This document shows positions 5,021 to 8,408 of a stretch of 8,408 nt of DNA, in pieces; position 1 is the first letter of the stretch, and every line of letters starts with the position of its first letter. The notes beneath the pieces were generated by a model, which saw only the letters and a program-made list of their open reading frames with translations, was not told the origin of the DNA and ran no database searches. Position numbers and translations under genes: made by a program. This stretch comes from JALYUA01 sp039931865 (GTDB taxonomy: Bacteria; Acidobacteriota; Thermoanaerobaculia; UBA5066; Gp7-AA6). The DNA lies in contig JBDTRB010000143.1 of assembly GCA_039931865.1 (NCBI GenBank), positions 1 to 8,408 on the forward strand, written 5' to 3'.

Positions 5021-6490
5021 GTGAAAAAGAAGACGACCGCCGTCGGCGCGAGGGCGGGACGCGAGAAGAGCCGGAGAAAGCCGGCCGCGCGTCGAGCCCG
5101 CGAGGCGGATGCCGCTCCCGCAGTCGTCATCCTCGCCGCCGGGGTCGGATCGCGCATGCGGTCCTCGATCCCCAAGGTCCTCCATCGCATCGGCGGCCGG
5201 ACCCTGATCGAGGCGGTGCTCGACGCCGCGTCGTCGTTGACGCCCGCCGCCACCGTCGCGGTGCTCGGCGCGGGACGCGCGCGCGTCGAAGCCGCGCTCT
5301 CGGGACGCGGCGTCGCCGTCGCCGTGCAGGACCCGCCGCTCGGAACGGGCGATGCCGTGCGGCAGGCGCTTCCCGCTTTGAAGTCCCACCGCGGCCCGGT
5401 CGTCGTCCTTTCGGGGGACGTTCCGCTGCTGCGGGGGGAGACGCTCGCCGCGCTCCTCGAGCTCCGAAGCGGCAGCGACCTGGATCTCGCCTTTCTGACT
5501 TTCCGCCCGCCGGAGGCCGGCGCGTTCGGACGGGTAGTCCGCGACGGGAAGGGCCGCGTGCGCGGGATCGTCGAGGCGAAGAACGCGACTCCGGCGCAGG
5601 CGAAGATCGGCGAAGTGAACGCCGGCGTGTACTGCTTTTCCGCGGAGGCGCTCGCGCGTGCGGTCGGTGCGCTCGAGAAGGATCCCGCGAGCGGCGAGTT
5701 CTTCATCACGGACGCGGTCGCGTACCTGGCGAAAAACGGCGGCCGCGTGGATGCGATCGCCGTAGACGACTGGCGCGAGGCTTGGGGCATCAACACGCGG
5801 CGTGATCTCGCCCGCGCCGAGGAGATCCAGAACGCGAGAGCCGTGGACCGGGCGCTCGACGCGGGCGCGACGCTTCTCGATCCCTCGACGGCGAGGATCG
5901 GCCCGCTCGTCTCGATTGAGGCCGACGCGGTGATCCATCCCTTCGTCTGCCTGGCGGGGACGACGGTCATCGGTTCGGGCGCGGAAGTGTTTCCCTTCAC
6001 GCGCATCTCGGATTCACGGGTCGAACAGGGCGGGGTGGTCGGCGCGCACTGCGACGTCGAGGGTGCGATCGTCGGACGTGGAGCGCACGTCGGGCCGTTC
6101 GCGCGCCTGCGTCCGGGAACGGTCCTCGGCGAGGACGTCAGGATCGGCAACTTCGTCGAAACGAAGAAGGCCGTTTTCGGCCGGGGCGCCAAGGCATCCC
6201 ACCTCGCGTATCTCGGCGACGCGGAGATCGGCGCTCGCGCGAACGTCGGGGCGGGCGTCATCACGTGCAACTACGACGGCGAACAGAAGCACCGGACCGA
6301 GATCGGCGAGGGGGCGTTCATCGGAAGCGATTCGCAGCTCGTCGCGCCCGTCAAGATCGGACCGGGCGCGTACGTCGGCGCGGGATCGACCGTCACGAAG
6401 GACGTTCCGGCGGGCGCTCTGGCGATTTCGCGCGAGCCGCAGAAAAATGTCGAGGGCTGGGCCGAGCGCCGCAAGACCAAACCGCGTTAA
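5021..6490 (+). CDS. glmU: Bifunctional UDP-GlcNAc pyrophosphorylase / glucosamine-1-phosphate acetyltransferase
   Basis: This 489-residue cytoplasmic enzyme acetylates glucosamine-1-phosphate with acetyl-CoA and then couples it to UTP, giving UDP-N-acetylglucosamine. The N-terminal nucleotidyltransferase domain (about 34-260) has the signature LAAGVGSRMRSSIPKVLH at 38-55, LGTGDAV at 107-113 and SGDVPLL at 131-137. The C-terminal left-handed beta-helix domain (about 285-475) has ARLRPG at 361-366, GNFVETKKA at 376-384, HLAYLGDAEIG at 394-404, ITCNYDG at 414-420 and FIGSDSQLVAP at 433-443. His394 matches the catalytic His of E. coli GlmU. The start is GTG 5021, with GGAGGG at 5005-5010 ten bases upstream. 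Compared with E. coli GlmU (456 residues) there is an extra stretch of about 30 residues, very rich in Lys and Arg, before the first domain. The gene lies 43 bases after the TPR gene and upstream of glmS. Confidence 0.95.
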   Translation: MKKKTTAVGARAGREKSRRKPAARRAREADAAPAVVILAAGVGSRMRSSIPKVLHRIGGRTLIEAVLDAASSLTPAATVAVLGAGRARVEAALSGRGVAVAVQDPPLGTGDAVRQALPALKSHRGPVVVLSGDVPLLRGETLAALLELRSGSDLDLAFLTFRPPEAGAFGRVVRDGKGRVRGIVEAKNATPAQAKIGEVNAGVYCFSAEALARAVGALEKDPASGEFFITDAVAYLAKNGGRVDAIAVDDWREAWGINTRRDLARAEEIQNARAVDRALDAGATLLDPSTARIGPLVSIEADAVIHPFVCLAGTTVIGSGAEVFPFTRISDSRVEQGGVVGAHCDVEGAIVGRGAHVGPFARLRPGTVLGEDVRIGNFVETKKAVFGRGAKASHLAYLGDAEIGARANVGAGVITCNYDGEQKHRTEIGEGAFIGSDSQLVAPVKIGPGAYVGAGSTVTKDVPAGALAISREPQKNVEGWAERRKTKPR

Positions 6491-6499
6491 GGTGGTCGC

Positions 6500-6556
6500 A
6501 TGACGTTTTCGATTCTCGGATTCAAGTTTCCGCTCCCTTCCGGGACGGCGCGCTGA
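6500..6556 (+). CDS. Possible 18-codon leader peptide before glmS
   Basis: An ATG at 6500 opens an 18-residue frame, MTFSILGFKFPLPSGTAR, ending in TGA at 6554-6556. That stop overlaps the glmS ATG as TGATG. AAGGTGG (6489-6495) lies four bases upstream and is a fair ribosome binding site. The glmS ATG itself has only a weak one (GGGAC about a dozen bases away). Ribosomes finishing this frame could restart on glmS. The peptide resembles nothing known to me. It could be a chance frame of 57 bases, so the call is tentative. Confidence 0.35.
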   Translation: MTFSILGFKFPLPSGTAR

Positions 6557-8382
6557 TGTGCGGCATCGTCGGTTATGTCGGTCCCCAGGAGGCGGCGCCC
6601 CTGCTGCTCGAGGGGTTGAAACGGCTCGAATACCGGGGGTACGACTCCGCCGGAATAGCCACGCTCTCCAACGGACATTTCGAGATCCATCGCGCCCCCG
6701 GCAAGTTGGGCCGGCTGGTGGAGAAGCTCGGGGCGGCGACCTCGGTCGGGAAGACGGGCATCGGTCACACCCGGTGGGCAACGCACGGCCGGCCGACGGA
6801 AGGCAACGCGCACCCTCACACGGATTGCACGGGCGACATCGTCGTGGTGCACAACGGGATCTTCGAGAACTTCGCCGAGAGAAAGGCCGAGCTCGCCGCG
6901 AAAGGCCACCGGTTCACGAGCGAGACCGACACCGAGGTCTTCGCGCACGAAGTCGAGGCGGCATTCCGGGGAGATCTCCTCGAGGCGGTGCGCCAGGCCG
7001 CGAAGCGGCTGACCGGCTCGTATGCGGTCGTCGTCTCTTCCAGCCGCGAGCCCGGGGTGCTGGTCACGACGCGCAGCGGGCCTCCGATCGTGCTCGGCCT
7101 CGGGGCCGGAGAGAACTACATTGCCTCGGATCCGGTCGCCCTCGTCCCCTGGACGCGCGACGTCGTGTTTCTCGAGGATGGCGACATCGCGCGCGTAGAT
7201 GCATCCAGGGTTCGCGTCATCGACGGGGACGGCTCGGCCCTGGACCGGCCCGCGCATCGGATCCTCTGGGACGCGGTAGCCGCGGAGAAGGCGGGGTACC
7301 GCCATTTCATGCTCAAGGAGATTCACGAGCAACCGACCGCGATCGCGGAGACCCTCGGCGGAAAAGTCGCGCTCGGATCGGGCGAGCTCCTGATCGAGAG
7401 TCCGCTCCTGACCGCCGAGCGGGTCGCCGGCTTCGACCGCGTGCTGCTGCTCGCCTGCGGCACGTCCTGGCACTCCGCACTGATCGGGAAGTTTCTGATC
7501 GAGGGAATGGCCCGGATCCCGGTCGAGGTCGATTACGGCAGCGAATTCCGATACCGCCACCCGGTCGTCGACGCGCGGACTCTGACATTCGGCATCTCGC
7601 AGTCGGGGGAGACAGCGGATACGGTGGCGGCGCTTTCGGAAGCGCGGCGCCAGGGTGCGCCGATCGCGGCGATCGTGAACGCGCCGGGCAGTCAGATCGC
7701 CCGCATGGCAGACGCGGTGTTCCCGACCCATGCGGGTCCCGAGATCGGTGTCGCCTCCACGAAGGCGTTCACGACCCAGCTCGCGGTCCTCTTTCTCATC
7801 GCGGCGAAGCTTCGCGAGGCGCGGGGGCTCGGAACCGGGTTGACGGAAGGAGAACGGGACGCTCTCGCCGCGCTTCCGCGCGCGATCAAGGACACGCTGC
7901 AGCTCGAGCCGCGGCTCGAACAGCTCGCCCGCAAGTACCACGGGGCCCGTGATTTCCTGTTTCTCGGGCGCGGACTCCACTACCCGGTCGCGCTCGAAGG
8001 GGCCCTGAAGCTGAAGGAGATTTCCTACATCCATGCCGAGGGATATCCGGCCGGCGAGATGAAGCACGGCCCGATCGCTCTCGTCGACGAGAACCTTCCC
8101 GTCGTGGTCCTGGCGCCGCACGACCGGTGGCGCGACAAGACGCTTTCGAACCTACGCGAGGTCAAATCGCGCGACGGCGTGTCGATCGTCGTCACGACCC
8201 GGGAAGACGAGGAAGTCCACGACCTTGCCGATGACATGATCGTGCTCCCCGAGACGATCCCGGAGCTCCAGCCGATCATTTCGATCCTGCCGCTCCAGCT
8301 TCTCGCGTACCACATCGCGGTGCGCCGGGGCTGCGACGTCGATCAGCCGCGCAACCTGGCAAAGTCGGTGACGGTCGAGTAA
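6556..8382 (+). CDS. glmS: Glutamine-fructose-6-phosphate aminotransferase (isomerizing)
   Basis: This 608-residue cytoplasmic enzyme makes glucosamine-6-phosphate from fructose-6-phosphate and glutamine, the entry step of amino-sugar synthesis. The length matches E. coli GlmS (609). The start MCGIVGYVG places the catalytic Cys directly after the initiator Met, as an N-terminal-nucleophile glutaminase needs, so ATG 6556 is firm. The glutaminase domain (2 to about 240) shows YRGYDSAG at 27-34, GHTRWATHG at 70-78 and HNGIFEN at 99-105. Two SIS domains follow: LLLACGTSWHSALIGK at 297-312 with SQSGETADT at 348-356, then PAGEMKHGP at 498-506. The conserved end DQPRNLAKSVTVE at 596-608 is intact. 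It follows glmU by 65 bases holding a possible leader frame. No glmS ribozyme is seen. A 27-bp repeat overlaps the last base of its TAA stop. Confidence 0.97.
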   Translation: MCGIVGYVGPQEAAPLLLEGLKRLEYRGYDSAGIATLSNGHFEIHRAPGKLGRLVEKLGAATSVGKTGIGHTRWATHGRPTEGNAHPHTDCTGDIVVVHNGIFENFAERKAELAAKGHRFTSETDTEVFAHEVEAAFRGDLLEAVRQAAKRLTGSYAVVVSSSREPGVLVTTRSGPPIVLGLGAGENYIASDPVALVPWTRDVVFLEDGDIARVDASRVRVIDGDGSALDRPAHRILWDAVAAEKAGYRHFMLKEIHEQPTAIAETLGGKVALGSGELLIESPLLTAERVAGFDRVLLLACGTSWHSALIGKFLIEGMARIPVEVDYGSEFRYRHPVVDARTLTFGISQSGETADTVAALSEARRQGAPIAAIVNAPGSQIARMADAVFPTHAGPEIGVASTKAFTTQLAVLFLIAAKLREARGLGTGLTEGERDALAALPRAIKDTLQLEPRLEQLARKYHGARDFLFLGRGLHYPVALEGALKLKEISYIHAEGYPAGEMKHGPIALVDENLPVVVLAPHDRWRDKTLSNLREVKSRDGVSIVVTTREDEEVHDLADDMIVLPETIPELQPIISILPLQLLAYHIAVRRGCDVDQPRNLAKSVTVE

Positions 8383-8390
8383 CCGTCGCC
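8367..8390 (+). repeat. Hairpin with the glmS stop codon in its loop
   Basis: GGTGACGGT (8367-8375) can pair with ACCGTCGCC (8382-8390) as a 9-bp stem with one G-U pair. The loop of six bases (8376-8381) contains most of the TAA stop. The right arm is the first nine bases of the 27-bp repeat. A T-run is not seen in the bases available. Confidence 0.5.
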
Positions 8391-8408
8391 TTCGCTCACT
8401 GCGGGACG
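8382..8408 (+). repeat. 27-bp repeat, right copy, directly after glmS
   Basis: This is a perfect inverted copy of 93-119 and runs to the last base of the window, so the match may continue outside it. It begins at the final A of the glmS TAA stop. If it follows the left copy, the next bases outside the window should read TCGGCTTCGCCGAC, the hairpin seen at 79-92. Confidence 0.85.

Noticed and set aside
4222..6270. Very long open frame (682 codons) on the minus strand across the TPR gene and glmU
   Set aside because: It is a mirror of glmU and the TPR gene in high-GC DNA: Arg, Ser, Ala and Pro-rich with no motif, while the plus strand has unmistakable GlmU signatures throughout.
6491..6555. 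glmS ribozyme / riboswitch
   Set aside because: The gap is only 65 bases, too short for the ribozyme, and it holds no recognisable core; the element is known mainly from Firmicutes.
6487..8121. Long minus-strand frame (544 codons) opposite glmS
   Set aside because: Arg, Asp and Glu-rich antisense of GlmS codons, with no family motif or binding site; glmS is certain on the other strand.
1..8408. Composite transposon or other mobile element bounded by the terminal 27-bp inverted repeats
   Set aside because: There is no transposase or integrase, the contents are housekeeping genes, and both repeats sit at gene 3' ends in a way that suggests dispersed intergenic repeats. Window ends may simply fall at repeats because assemblies break there.

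Overview
The window is about 8.4 kb of high-GC bacterial DNA with seven or eight ordinary genes and several unusual non-coding repeats. No rRNA, tRNA, CRISPR array, transposase, phage gene or recognisable defence system is visible. The composition, the Thermus-like 7Fe ferredoxin, AAGGAGG-type ribosome binding sites, frequent GTG starts and heptameric intergenic repeats fit an environmental, metagenome-type bacterium, perhaps an Acidobacteriota-like lineage. That assignment is an inference; no phylogenetic marker here settles it.

Layout. (1) Positions 1-119 are non-coding and rich in inverted repeats, ending in a 27-bp sequence that recurs inverted at the window's right end. (2) Positions 120-2436, minus strand, hold a tightly packed operon: a SprT-like zinc metalloprotease-fold protein, an S58/P1-family (DmpA-like) peptidase and an EamA drug/metabolite transporter. 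Both junctions are 4-base GTGA start/stop overlaps. (3) Divergently, positions 2452-3234 encode an exported dienelactone-hydrolase-family protein. (4) Positions 3235-3482 contain two opposed arrays of a 7-bp repeat. (5) Positions 3483-3752 encode a 7Fe ferredoxin, followed by hairpins and a bidirectional terminator. (6) Positions 3894-4193, minus strand, encode a small exported protein resembling DUF5666. (7) A near-consensus sigma-70-type promoter at 4243-4271 drives a TPR protein, glmU and glmS. An 18-codon open frame sits just before glmS and overlaps its start codon.

How the genes fit together. GlmS makes glucosamine-6-phosphate from fructose-6-phosphate and glutamine. GlmU later converts glucosamine-1-phosphate to UDP-N-acetylglucosamine, the precursor for peptidoglycan and, where present, lipopolysaccharide. 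GlmM, the step between them, is not in the window. The TPR protein is probably co-transcribed with them, but its role is unknown. The minus-strand operon combines two peptidase-like proteins with an exporter-type permease; a shared peptide or amino-acid job is possible but unproven.

The observations most worth a second look are non-coding: the 27-bp repeat abutting the stop codons of two unrelated genes, the opposed heptamer arrays (one containing a stop codon), and the possible leader peptide coupled to glmS. I found no convincing new multi-gene system.
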